Assembly: GCA_018820205.1 (NCBI GenBank)
Contig: JAHJOK010000043.1
Location: 1-63,475 of the forward strand
DNA: 63,475 nucleotides
Reading direction: 5' to 3'
DNA from: Alphaproteobacteria bacterium
GTDB lineage: Bacteria; Pseudomonadota; Alphaproteobacteria; Caulobacterales; Caulobacteraceae
Below are positions 42,585 through 51,090 of the stretch, in pieces; position 1 is the stretch's first letter; each line of letters opens with the position of its first letter. The notes under the pieces were generated by a model. The model searched no databases. It saw only the letters and a program-made list of their open reading frames with translations, and was not told the DNA's origin. Both the position numbers and the translations under genes were made by a program.

Positions 42585-44243
42585 TTGCACGACCACGGCG
42601 CCATCTTCCCTCTCCTGTCCTATTCCGTCGCGGTCCTGGCGGCATGGACGGCGCTCGACCTGTTCCAGCGTCTCAAGGGTCGGGATGGCCGAGACCGCGC
42701 GCCCTGGCTCGGCGCCGCCGCCCTGGCCATGGGCGGCGGCATCTGGTCGATGCATTTCATCGCCATGCTGGGGTTCGATCCGGGCGCGCCCGTCAGCTAT
42801 GATCCGGGCCTGACCCTGCTGTCCTTTCTGCTGGCGGTGGCCGGCACCGCCGGGGCCTTTTTCGCGGCGTCGCGAGAGGGGCTGGGGGCGGTCCGCATTC
42901 CGGTCGCCGGGATCGCCATGGGTCTGGCCATCGCCGCCATGCACTACGTCGGCATGGCCGCCATGCGCACCGCCGCGGCCGTGGGCTGGCGCAGCGAGCT
43001 GGTCGTGATCTCGGTGCTGATCGCGATCGCGGCCTCGGTCGCGGCCCTGTGGGCCGCCCGGCGAGAGGCGTCGATTCCCTGGCGCGCGGCGGCCGCCGCC
43101 ATCCTGGGCGTCGCCGTCGTCGGCATGCACTACGCCGGCATGGCGGCGCTGGACCTGCAGCCGGTGGAAGGCGTCACGACCGAGGCCGGCGCTCCACCCC
43201 TGGCCCTGGCCGTCAGCATCGCCGCCGTCACAATCGTCATCCTGTTCATCGCCCTGGCCGCCTCCATGGCCGACGAGCGGGCGCGTCTGGTCTCGGTCCT
43301 GGCCGCCGCCGGCGTCGGCTACTGGGAGGTCAATCTCAAGGACCGCACCTTCTCGCTGTCGTCCCGCGCCCGCGAGCTGATCGCCCACCCCGGGGACCGC
43401 CCCGACGGCGACGTGATGAACCCGGCCTGGGTCGACCACGATGGACACGCCTCACGTCGCGCCGCCGCGCTGGAAGCCGCCATCGCCGGCGAGGCCGATT
43501 ACGATGTCGAATACCCCGTCGCCGGGACCGACCGCTGGGTCCAGTCGCGCGGCAGCCTGGTCCGCTCCCGCTCGGGCCGCCCGATGAAGCTGGCCGGCGT
43601 CGTCTCCGACATCACCGATCGCCGCCGGACGTTCGAGGCGCTGGAGACCAGCGAGCGCCGCCAGAAACTGCTGATCAACGAGCTCAATCACCGGGTCAAG
43701 AACACCCTCGCCACCCTGCAGTCGATCGCCGCCCTGACCGCGCGACGCGCGACCTCGGTCGAAGAGTTCTCGACCCTTTTCGAGGCCCGGCTGATGGCCC
43801 TGTCGGACACCCACAACCTGCTCACCGCGTCAGGCTGGGAACAGGCGACCCTCGCCGACCTCCTGGGCAAGGAGCTTCGCCCCTACGCCCCGGACCAGTT
43901 CCGCCTGGCCGGTCCGGACATTTTGTTCGATCCGCCGCAGGCCCTGGCGATGGGGATGATCGTTCACGAACTGGCCACCAACGCCGCCAAGCACGGCGCG
44001 CTCAGCACGCCGGACGGCTGCGTGAACGTCTCATGGTCGGACCCGGAGGCGGACGGTCGGACGACGATGGACTGGATCGAGACCGGCGGCCCGGCGACCG
44101 CGAAACCCGGCCGGACCGGCTTTGGCTCGCGCCTGATCGCCACCAGTCTGAAGGGCGATCTCAGCGGATCGGCCGACCTCGACTATGCGCCCGAGGGGCT
44201 GAAGGCGCGTCTGGCCTTCAGGCCCCAGAAATCGGTCCGCTGA
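42585..44243 (+). CDS. MHYT-sensor HWE-type histidine kinase
   Basis: The 552-residue product starts at a TTG. The MHYT sensor has about seven membrane segments (1-230), with three copies of the motif, MHFIAMLGF near residue 56, MHYVGMAAM near 119 and MHYAGMAAL near 181. MHYT domains are thought to bind copper and sense O2, CO or NO. A PAS-like domain follows (about 240-345), then the HWE kinase: NELNHRVKNTLATLQ with the phosphoacceptor histidine, IVHELATNAAKHGALS and the W-x-E of WIETGGP. No response regulator is next to it. The last 26 bases overlap the convergent acetyltransferase gene. Confidence 0.92.
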   Translation: MHDHGAIFPLLSYSVAVLAAWTALDLFQRLKGRDGRDRAPWLGAAALAMGGGIWSMHFIAMLGFDPGAPVSYDPGLTLLSFLLAVAGTAGAFFAASREGLGAVRIPVAGIAMGLAIAAMHYVGMAAMRTAAAVGWRSELVVISVLIAIAASVAALWAARREASIPWRAAAAAILGVAVVGMHYAGMAALDLQPVEGVTTEAGAPPLALAVSIAAVTIVILFIALAASMADERARLVSVLAAAGVGYWEVNLKDRTFSLSSRARELIAHPGDRPDGDVMNPAWVDHDGHASRRAAALEAAIAGEADYDVEYPVAGTDRWVQSRGSLVRSRSGRPMKLAGVVSDITDRRRTFEALETSERRQKLLINELNHRVKNTLATLQSIAALTARRATSVEEFSTLFEARLMALSDTHNLLTASGWEQATLADLLGKELRPYAPDQFRLAGPDILFDPPQALAMGMIVHELATNAAKHGALSTPDGCVNVSWSDPEADGRTTMDWIETGGPATAKPGRTGFGSRLIATSLKGDLSGSADLDYAPEGLKARLAFRPQKSVR

Positions 44244-44820
44244 ACGCCGCCAGCCGCTCGTCCAGCCTCACCCGCACCGCCGGCCATTCCTCGGCCAGCA
44301 TGGAGAAGATCACGGAGCTTCTCACCCGCCCCGTCCAGGTGATCTTGTCGTTGCGCATGACGCCTTCGCGGACGCCGCCCAGTTTCGCCATCGCGGCCTG
44401 GCTGCGTTTGTTCAGCTGATCGACCTGGAACACGACGCGGTTCGCTCCGCCGTCAAAGGCATGGTCCAGCATCAGTCGCTTGGACGCCGGATTGACCGCC
44501 CCGCCCCGCGCGTCAGGCCGATAATAGGTGCAGCCGATCTCGACCGTGCGGTAGTTCGGATTGATGTCGATGAAGGCCGACAGCCCGACGACTTCGCCCG
44601 CGTGAATGACCGCGAACGGCAGCCATGTCCCCGCCGCCTGAAAGCCACGCAGCCGCTCCCAGCCGCCGCCGAACTGTTCCCCGCCCAGCGAGATCGAATA
44701 CAGCGTCGGCCACAGCTCCGGATCGGCGTCGCACGCCAGCCTCAGCGGCTCCCTATGACGGTCTTCGAACGGCTCCAGCCTGACGAAGTCGTTCTTGAGA
44801 ACCATCGGCTCGAGCTTCAT
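44218..44820 (-). CDS. GNAT-family N-acetyltransferase
   Basis: The 200-residue protein has RimJ/RimL-like GNAT marks: FVRLEPFEDRHREPLRLAC, VIHAGEVVGLSAFIDINPNY, EIGCTYYRPDARGGAVNPA and VVFQVDQLNKRSQAAMAKLG. It uses acetyl-CoA to acetylate an amine. The ATG at 44820 overlaps the stop of the dehydrogenase gene (ATGA), placing it in a three-gene operon with a sugar dehydrogenase and aminotransferase. It may therefore acetylate an amino sugar, but the sequence is closer to protein and antibiotic acetylases. Confidence 0.85.
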   Translation of the reverse strand: MKLEPMVLKNDFVRLEPFEDRHREPLRLACDADPELWPTLYSISLGGEQFGGGWERLRGFQAAGTWLPFAVIHAGEVVGLSAFIDINPNYRTVEIGCTYYRPDARGGAVNPASKRLMLDHAFDGGANRVVFQVDQLNKRSQAAMAKLGGVREGVMRNDKITWTGRVRSSVIFSMLAEEWPAVRVRLDERLAAFSGPISGA

Positions 44821-45755
44821 TCGCCCAGACACCTCAGGGCGACCTCGAGGTTCCGCAGGCCGTCTTCGCCCGTCACCGCAGGCGTCTCGCCGGTACGGAT
44901 CGCATGGGCGAAGGCTTCGAGTTCCTTCTTCAACGGCTCGTTGGGCCAGCTCATCACGCCGCGCGTGGAATAGGAGCCGTCCGGCTGCTGGCCGAAATAT
45001 TCGGTGACCTGGCGCGTCATCAGGTCGGCGACGACGAATTTGGTCCGGGTCGCGACCTGCAGGGTTCGGGTCTTGTAGGGGGTGACCCAGTTGGTGGTGA
45101 TATGGGCGATCGCGCCGTTGTCGAGCCGGAACTGCAACAGCGCCGTGTCCTCGCGCTCGGCGCGGGTGCGGGCCAGCTGCGGCTGAACCTCGGCGATTTC
45201 CGAGCCCGTCAGGTGGCGGATGATGTCGATGTCGTGCACCGCCAGATCGATGACCACGCCGACCTCGCCCATGCGCGGCGGAAAGGGGCCGACGCGGGTG
45301 ATCTGGATGGAGATGACGTCCTCGCCCTCGATGGCGCGTTTGACCGCCTCCACCGCCGGGTTGAACCGCTCCACCTGGCCGACCATCAGCACACGGTCGT
45401 TGGCCTTGGCGGCGTCGATCATCCGCTGGGCGTCGGCGACGGTCGCGGCGATCGGCTTTTCGACCAGCACATGGACGCCGGCTTCCAGCAGGGCGACGCC
45501 CAGATCGGCGTGGTGGCGGTTCGGGGTGGCGACGACGGCGGCTTCCAGTCCGCCTTCGACGAAGGCCTTGGCGTCCGTCACCGGCGATGCGCCATAGGCC
45601 GACGCGACGCCCTCGGCCACGACGGCGTCCGGATCGAACACCAGGGCCAGGTCGATCTCGCGCATCTCGGACAGGACGCGGGCGTGGTTGCGTCCCATGA
45701 CGCCGGCGCCGGCGACGCCGGTGCGGATCGGTGCGTGCAGATGGGTCGGGTTCAT
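44817..45755 (-). CDS. Gfo/Idh/MocA-family oxidoreductase (probable nucleotide-sugar dehydrogenase)
   Basis: The 312-residue protein has the N-terminal NAD(P) fold GVAGAGVMGRNHARVL, the family motif LVEKPIAAT and VGQVERFNPAVEAV. The C-terminal domain has VVIDLAVHDIDIIRHLTG. It resembles WbpB/WlbA, which oxidise C3 of UDP-GlcNAc-type sugars before transamination. The aminotransferase gene lies five bases upstream on the same strand. I infer a pathway to a 3-amino sugar for a surface polysaccharide; the true substrate is not shown. Confidence 0.88.
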   Translation of the reverse strand: MNPTHLHAPIRTGVAGAGVMGRNHARVLSEMREIDLALVFDPDAVVAEGVASAYGASPVTDAKAFVEGGLEAAVVATPNRHHADLGVALLEAGVHVLVEKPIAATVADAQRMIDAAKANDRVLMVGQVERFNPAVEAVKRAIEGEDVISIQITRVGPFPPRMGEVGVVIDLAVHDIDIIRHLTGSEIAEVQPQLARTRAEREDTALLQFRLDNGAIAHITTNWVTPYKTRTLQVATRTKFVVADLMTRQVTEYFGQQPDGSYSTRGVMSWPNEPLKKELEAFAHAIRTGETPAVTGEDGLRNLEVALRCLGE

Positions 45756-45760
45756 GCTGT

Positions 45761-46921
45761 TCAGCCCTTGTAGCTGGCGACGGCGGCGACGATCCGGTCC
45801 TGGGTCGCCTCGTCCAGATCGGAGTGCATCGGCAGGCTGATGACGGTCTTCATCCTGGCCTCGGTCACCGGCAGACCCTGAGGTCCGCGCGGATGCATGT
45901 CATAGGCCGGCTGGAGGTGCAGCGGGATCGGATAATAGACCGCCGACGGCACGCCCTGGTCTTTCAGATGCGCCGCCAGACCGTCCCGGTCCGGATGCTC
46001 GATCGTGTACTGGGCCCAGTTCGAAATATTGCCTTCCGGCACGAACGGCACCGCCGTCACATGGGGCGCAAGCAGTTCGTTGTAGCGTTTGGCGATCCGG
46101 TTGCGCCATTCGATCTCTTGGCCGAAGACCCTCAGCTTCTCGATCAGGACGGCGGCCTGAACCGTGTCCAGACGCGAGTTCATGCCGACCCGCATGTTCA
46201 GATATTTGGTGTCGTGCTCGAAGGTCCGGCCGACCAGATCCTGCGACACCGCCTTGCCGTGGACCCGGAAGCTGTCGATCAGCTCGGCCAGCGAATCGTC
46301 ATTGGTGAGCACGGCCCCGCCGTCGCCGTAGCAACCGAGCGGCTTGGCCGGGAAGAAGCTGGTCGTCGTCGCGTCCGCCCACTTCAGCGGATGCTCGCCA
46401 TTGATGGTGCAGCCGAACCCCTGGGCGGAATCCGAGATCAGCTTCAGGCCGTGCCTGTCGCAGATCGCCTTGATGGCCGGATAGTCGGCGGGCTGGCCGA
46501 ACAGGTCGACGGCGATGACCACTTTGGGCTTGAGCTTGCCCTCGGCGATCGTGACCTCAATGGCGGCCTCCAGATGGCCGGGGTCCATGTTGTAGGTCCG
46601 CGCGTCGATGTCGATGAAGACCGGGGTCGCGCCGGTCCACGGCACGATCTCGGCCGTGGCGCAGAAGGTGAAGCTGGGCACGAAGACCGCATCGCCCGCG
46701 CCCACGCCCCACGCCTTCAACGGCAGGACCAGGGCGTCGGTGCCATTACCGCACCCCAAGGCGTGCTTCGCTCCGCCGAACGCAGCCAGATCGGCTTCGA
46801 ACTGGCGCACCGGCGGACCCATGACATAGGCGCCGCTTTCGACCGCGGCGGTCACGGCGGCCTCGATCCTGCCGCCCAGACGACGACGTTGGGCCTGCAG
46901 GTCGATGAAGGCGATGCTCAT
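45761..46921 (-). CDS. DegT/DnrJ/EryC1 aminotransferase (nucleotide sugar)
   Basis: The 386-residue PLP enzyme opens with IAFIDLQAQRRRLGGRIEAAV. It has the DegT marks FEADLAAFGGAKHALGCGNG, FVPSFTFCATAEIVPWTGA and DSAQGFGCTI, and the PLP lysine in SFFPAKPLGCYGDGG. GMNSRLDTVQAAVL is typical. It resembles WbpE/WlbC-type sugar aminotransferases. It is the first gene of the trio with the dehydrogenase and the acetyltransferase. The gap to gmhB (169 bases) holds the divergent promoters, and gmhB makes heptose for surface sugars, so the cluster is envelope-related. Confidence 0.92.
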   Translation of the reverse strand: MSIAFIDLQAQRRRLGGRIEAAVTAAVESGAYVMGPPVRQFEADLAAFGGAKHALGCGNGTDALVLPLKAWGVGAGDAVFVPSFTFCATAEIVPWTGATPVFIDIDARTYNMDPGHLEAAIEVTIAEGKLKPKVVIAVDLFGQPADYPAIKAICDRHGLKLISDSAQGFGCTINGEHPLKWADATTTSFFPAKPLGCYGDGGAVLTNDDSLAELIDSFRVHGKAVSQDLVGRTFEHDTKYLNMRVGMNSRLDTVQAAVLIEKLRVFGQEIEWRNRIAKRYNELLAPHVTAVPFVPEGNISNWAQYTIEHPDRDGLAAHLKDQGVPSAVYYPIPLHLQPAYDMHPRGPQGLPVTEARMKTVISLPMHSDLDEATQDRIVAAVASYKG

Positions 46922-47090
46922 GGGGGAACCTCTTCTCGAAACAGGGCCGCGAACCGGGTGCGACCGTCGAAGGTGGGCCGCCCTCTAACCCGGCGGCCCG
47001 TTGAAAGCCAAACACGAGAGGGTCACTTCGCGTTGCGCCTTGCAACGCGCGCTTCTATCCAGAGCCCCCACGAACCCGGAGCTCGACGCC

Positions 47091-47612
47091 TTGAATACCC
47101 CTCCCGCATCTCATCCCGCCGTCTTTCTCGACCGCGACGGGGTGTTGATCACCGACAGCGGCTATCCGCACCTGGAAGAGCATCTGGTGCTGATCCCCGG
47201 CGCGGCCGACGCCGTGCGACGGCTGAACAGCCTGGGGTATCTGGTGGTCATCGTCACCAACCAGTCCGGCGTGGCGCGCGGGCTGTTCAGCGAAGAGCGG
47301 ATGCATGCCTTCAACGACCTGCTGGTGCGTCGACTGGCCGCTCAGGGCGGGCGCATCACCGCAGTCTACGCCTGCCCCTATCATCACGAGGCCGAGGATC
47401 CCCGCTGGCTCCATCCCGACCATCCGGACCGAAAGCCGAACCCCGGCATGATCCTGCGCGCCATCGCCGACCACGATATCGACGCAGCGCGATCGTTCCT
47501 GATCGGCGACCGGCAGTCGGATCTGGAGGCCGCCCGACGCGCCGGAATGCCAGGCTTTCTGTTCGAGGGCGGCGATCTGGATCGTTTCGTCCGCGACCTG
47601 CTGGGCGGCTGA
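47091..47612 (+). CDS. gmhB: D-glycero-beta-D-manno-heptose-1,7-bisphosphate 7-phosphatase (GmhB type)
   Basis: It would remove the 7-phosphate in LPS heptose synthesis. The 173-residue product, from a TTG with GGAG upstream, is a HAD phosphatase with FLDRDGVLITD, VIVTNQSGVARGLF, RKPNPGM and IGDRQSDLEAARRAG. The zinc loop is odd: CPYHHEAEDPRWLHPDHPD has the first Cys and His, but the C-x-C pair that normally comes before RKP is missing. It may be a zinc-free variant or act on another substrate such as histidinol phosphate. Confidence 0.82.
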   Translation: MNTPPASHPAVFLDRDGVLITDSGYPHLEEHLVLIPGAADAVRRLNSLGYLVVIVTNQSGVARGLFSEERMHAFNDLLVRRLAAQGGRITAVYACPYHHEAEDPRWLHPDHPDRKPNPGMILRAIADHDIDAARSFLIGDRQSDLEAARRAGMPGFLFEGGDLDRFVRDLLGG

Positions 47613-47693
47613 TCGCAATTCGCTGGCCTGCTCACCGGGCGATGAAATAGTCTGGTCTCGACGCGGGGGCGTTCAGATCAGGGAGTCCGCTGC

Positions 47694-48566
47694 ATGGCCG
47701 ATTATTCCGAACGTCGCTGGACCTCCTACGACGGCCTCAGTCTGTTCGCACGCGACTATCCGGGTGCGGACGGTCCGGCGAAACTGCCTGTCATCGCCAT
47801 CCACGGACTGACCCGGAACTCCGCCGATTTCGACGCCATCGCCCCGCTGATGGCGCGCGGCGGACGTCGCGTGCTGGCCGTCGATGTGCGCGGACGCGGC
47901 CGGTCCGATCGCGCGACCGACCCCATGACCTATCAGCCGCCGGTCTACGCCAAGGACGTGCTGGGCCTGATGGAGGCCGCCGGGATCGATCGCGCCGTCT
48001 TCCTGGGCACGTCGATGGGCGGGCTGATCACCATGGCGATCACGGCGCTGAAGAGCCGCGTCGTCGCCGCCTCGATCCTGAACGACATCGGCCCGGCCGC
48101 CTCGCCCGAGGGTCTGGCCCGCATCGCCGCCTATTCCGGTCAGCCGGTGGATACGCCGGACTGGGCCGCCGCCGCCGCCTACGCCCGACTGCACAACGCC
48201 ATCGCCCTGCCGCACTATGCCGACGCCGACTGGGACGCCTTCGCGCGCCGCGTTTTTCGCGAGGGCACGGAGGGATCGCCGGTGCTCGACTACGATCCCG
48301 ACATCTCGGTTCCCATCAAGGCGGCGGGGGCCAAGGCCCTGGTCCCGAACCTGTGGCCGTATTTCCGGCGCCTGGCCCGCAAACGCCCGACCCTGCTGAT
48401 CCGGGGCGAAACCTCCGACCTTCTGGGCGCCGATATCGCGGAGCGAATGCGGAAAGCCGCGCCCGAGATGCACTACGCCGAGATCCCCGGCATCGGCCAT
48501 GCGCCTATGCTGGACGAGCCCGAATCCCGGGCCGCGATCTTCGAGTTCTTGAGGGACGTTCCCTAG
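47694..48566 (+). CDS. Alpha/beta hydrolase
   Basis: The 290-residue hydrolase has the oxyanion region VIAIHGLTRNSADFD, VDVRGRGRSDRATDP, the nucleophile serine in LGTSMGGLITMAI, and the acid and base near LLIRGETSDLLG and GIGHAPMLDEPE. The lid region is around 135-190. There is no signal peptide. The substrate is unknown; such proteins act as esterases, lactonases or epoxide hydrolases. GGGAG lies upstream of the ATG. It converges on the phnA gene with a four-base end overlap. Confidence 0.88.
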   Translation: MADYSERRWTSYDGLSLFARDYPGADGPAKLPVIAIHGLTRNSADFDAIAPLMARGGRRVLAVDVRGRGRSDRATDPMTYQPPVYAKDVLGLMEAAGIDRAVFLGTSMGGLITMAITALKSRVVAASILNDIGPAASPEGLARIAAYSGQPVDTPDWAAAAAYARLHNAIALPHYADADWDAFARRVFREGTEGSPVLDYDPDISVPIKAAGAKALVPNLWPYFRRLARKRPTLLIRGETSDLLGADIAERMRKAAPEMHYAEIPGIGHAPMLDEPESRAAIFEFLRDVP

Positions 48567-48787
48567 GCTTTCCGCACGAACTCGGTCCGCAGCACCAGGC
48601 CGCGCACCTTGTCGACATTGGCCTCGATCTCGTCGGTGTCATCCGTCAGGCGGATGTTCTTGACCAGGGTTCCGCGCTTCAGCGTCACCCCGCCCGATCC
48701 CTTGACCTTCAGGTCCTTGATCAGGGTCACGCTGTCGCCGTCGGACAGGATGGCGCCGTTGGAATCCTTGGTGGGTGCGTCGGTCAT
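48563..48787 (-). CDS. PhnA-domain protein (YjdM C-terminal type)
   Basis: The 74-residue product is the PhnA C-terminal beta domain: DSNGAILSDGDSVTLIKDLKVK, GSGGVTLKRGTLVKNIRL and EIEANVDKVRGLVLRTEFVRK. The zinc-ribbon half of full YjdM proteins is missing, as in many alphaproteobacteria. The name comes from a phosphonate operon, but a phosphonate role is not established. It lies nine bases after the nadE stop on the same strand, so the two are one operon. Confidence 0.9.
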   Translation of the reverse strand: MTDAPTKDSNGAILSDGDSVTLIKDLKVKGSGGVTLKRGTLVKNIRLTDDTDEIEANVDKVRGLVLRTEFVRKA

Positions 48788-48796
48788 GATGGCTCT

Positions 48797-50845
48797 CTAG
48801 GCGTCCGGCACGTTGGCGTCCAACTCGTCCAGCCAGACCCGCGCATTGCCGTCCGACGGCGCCCGCCAGTCGCCGCGGGGCGACAGCGATCCGCCGGTCA
48901 CGACCTTGGGGCCGTTGGGCAGGGCCGAGCGTTTGAACTGGCTGGTCTGGAAGAAGCGCACCAGGAATTTGCGCAGCCAGAACTTGATCGTGGCCAGATC
49001 ATAGGCGACCCGATCCGCTTGCGGATGATGCGCCGGCCACTCGCCTCGCGACGCGTCGCCCCAGGCCTGATGGGCCAGATAGGCGACCTTCGACGGGCTC
49101 ATGCCGAAACGGGTGATGTGGAACAGGAAGAAGTCGTTCAGCGCATAGGGACCGACCGTCTCCTCGGTCGACTGGATCTTTCCGTCGGCGCCTGCGGGCA
49201 CCAGTTCGGGAGAAATCTCCGTGTCCAGAATGGCGTGCAGAACCGCCTGCGCCCCGGCCATATCGTCCCGACCCGCGACCCAGCGGATCAGATGCCGGAT
49301 CAGGGTTTTCGCTACCCCGCCGTTGACGTTGTAGTGGCTCATATGGTCGCCGACGCCATAGGTGGCCCAGCCCAGCGCCAGTTCCGACAGATCACCGGTC
49401 CCCAGCACGAAGGCCTGGTTCTGGTTGGCCAGCCGGAACAGGTAGTCGGTCCTCAGACCCGCCTGCACGTTCTCGAACGTGATGTCGTGGACGGGTTGCC
49501 CGTCCGCATAGGGATGCTTGATGTCGGCCAGCATCCGCTCGGCGGCGGGCCGGATGTCGATCTCCTCGCCCGTGACGCCCAGCGCGGTCATCAGGGCCCA
49601 GGCGTTCGACTTGGTCCCGTCCGAGGTCGCGAACCCCGGCATGGTGTAGGCGAGAATATTGGTCCGCGGCAGCTTGAGTCGATCGAACGCCCCACAGGCG
49701 ACCAGCAGGGCCTGGGTCGAATCCAGCCCGCCGGAAACGCCGATGCACAGCTTCTCGGCGCCCGTGGTCGTCATCCGCTGTATCAGGCCCTGCACCTGGA
49801 TGTTGAAGGCCTCGAAACAATCCTGATCCAGCCGTTTGGGATCGTCGGGCACGAACGGAAAGCGGTCGAGGGGGCGCAGGAGGGGGCCGGCCGGTGTGTC
49901 GTCGTCTCCGGCTTCGAACGGGATCACGGTCGCCGGCTCGCCCTCGATCCGGGCGCAGTCGGCAAAGGTGCCGTTCCGAAGGCGGTCCAGACCGATCCGG
50001 TCGACGTCGATGTCGGCGATGGTCAGGTGCGACGTCATCGCGAACCGCTCGTTCTCGATCAATCTGGCGCCGAGCTCATGGATCACCGACTGACCATCCC
50101 AGGCCAGGTCGGTGGTGCTTTCGCCCCAGCCGGACGCCGTGAACACATAGGCCGACATCGTCCGCGCCGACTGGCTGGCGCACAGAACCGCCCGTTCGTC
50201 GGCCTTGCCGATCAGTATGTTGGACGCCGACAGGTTCAGCAGGATGCGCGCGCCCGCCAAGGCTGCACGAGTCGAAGGCGGCAGGGGCGCCCAGAAATCC
50301 TCGCAGATCTCGACCGCGAAGACGTAGCCCGGTCGATTGGTCGCTTCGAAGAGCAGGCCCGGCGCAAAATCGACTTCGTCTCCGTCGATCGCGATGAGGT
50401 CTTCGCCGCGTGACGCGGCCGGGGCGAACCAGCGTTTCTCGTAGTACTCGCGGTAGTTGGGCAGATAGGTCTTTGGAACCACGCCCAGAACCGCACCGGC
50501 GCCCAGAACCACGGCGCAGTTGAACAGGGCGTCACCGTTCCGAAGCGGCGCACCGATGACCGCGACCACCCCGGCCTCGGCCGTGACTTCGGCGATCACG
50601 CCGACCTGCCGCTCCACCTCATTCAGCAAGGCCGCCTGCATGTGCAGGTCGTCGATCGCGTAGCCGCTGAGCGATAGTTCGGGGAAGACCATCAGGTCCA
50701 CGCCCTGTGCGCCCGCCTGACGAATCAGGGCGATGTGCTCGTCCGCATTCGCCTTTGGATCGGCGATGTGCACCACCGGTGTCGCGGCGGCGACGCGGAC
50801 GAAGCCGTGGGTGCGGGCCGAATGGAAGGAGTGGGTCTGGCTCAA
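48797..50845 (-). CDS. nadE: Glutamine-dependent NAD+ synthetase
   Basis: It amidates nicotinic acid adenine dinucleotide to NAD+, using ammonia from glutamine. The N-terminal nitrilase-type amidase has E in VFPELSLSGY, K in VVPKTYLPNYREYYE and C in VEICEDFWAP. The C-terminal synthetase has the ATP loop IGVSGGLDSTQALLVAC and DLSELALGWATYGVGDHMSHYN. The start is uncertain: TTG at 50845 (682 residues, with AGCAGGA upstream) gives the family's usual length, while a GTG at 50902 adds 19 non-conserved residues. A short tandem repeat at 50904-50939 lies just upstream. Confidence 0.92.
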   Translation of the reverse strand: MSQTHSFHSARTHGFVRVAAATPVVHIADPKANADEHIALIRQAGAQGVDLMVFPELSLSGYAIDDLHMQAALLNEVERQVGVIAEVTAEAGVVAVIGAPLRNGDALFNCAVVLGAGAVLGVVPKTYLPNYREYYEKRWFAPAASRGEDLIAIDGDEVDFAPGLLFEATNRPGYVFAVEICEDFWAPLPPSTRAALAGARILLNLSASNILIGKADERAVLCASQSARTMSAYVFTASGWGESTTDLAWDGQSVIHELGARLIENERFAMTSHLTIADIDVDRIGLDRLRNGTFADCARIEGEPATVIPFEAGDDDTPAGPLLRPLDRFPFVPDDPKRLDQDCFEAFNIQVQGLIQRMTTTGAEKLCIGVSGGLDSTQALLVACGAFDRLKLPRTNILAYTMPGFATSDGTKSNAWALMTALGVTGEEIDIRPAAERMLADIKHPYADGQPVHDITFENVQAGLRTDYLFRLANQNQAFVLGTGDLSELALGWATYGVGDHMSHYNVNGGVAKTLIRHLIRWVAGRDDMAGAQAVLHAILDTEISPELVPAGADGKIQSTEETVGPYALNDFFLFHITRFGMSPSKVAYLAHQAWGDASRGEWPAHHPQADRVAYDLATIKFWLRKFLVRFFQTSQFKRSALPNGPKVVTGGSLSPRGDWRAPSDGNARVWLDELDANVPDA

Positions 50846-50903
50846 GGCGGTCCTGCTGGCGGTCGCGCCGGGCGTGGGCCTGGGCGGCGTTGCGAAAAAC
50901 ACC

Positions 50904-50939
50904 GTCCGACCCGTCCGACCCGTTCGACCCGTTCGGGTC
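50904..50939. repeat. Nine-base tandem repeat between nadE and ftsY
   Basis: GTCCGACCC occurs twice, followed by GTTCGACCC and a partial copy GTTCGGGTC. It lies in the divergent gap between nadE and ftsY. The repeat could arise by slippage. I see no function. Confidence 0.7.
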
Positions 50940-51090
50940 TATCAGGCCGTTGCGCGGCAGAACGTCTGGCCATTATAGCACAGCGGAGAGGTGTGTTCGG
51001 TCGATCGGTCGATCAAGCGCGTCGCTGCGGAATGTGCTGCCGAAAACCAAGAAGGTGACGGTTCGGCGAACTGTAGCTAAAGCCCATCCC

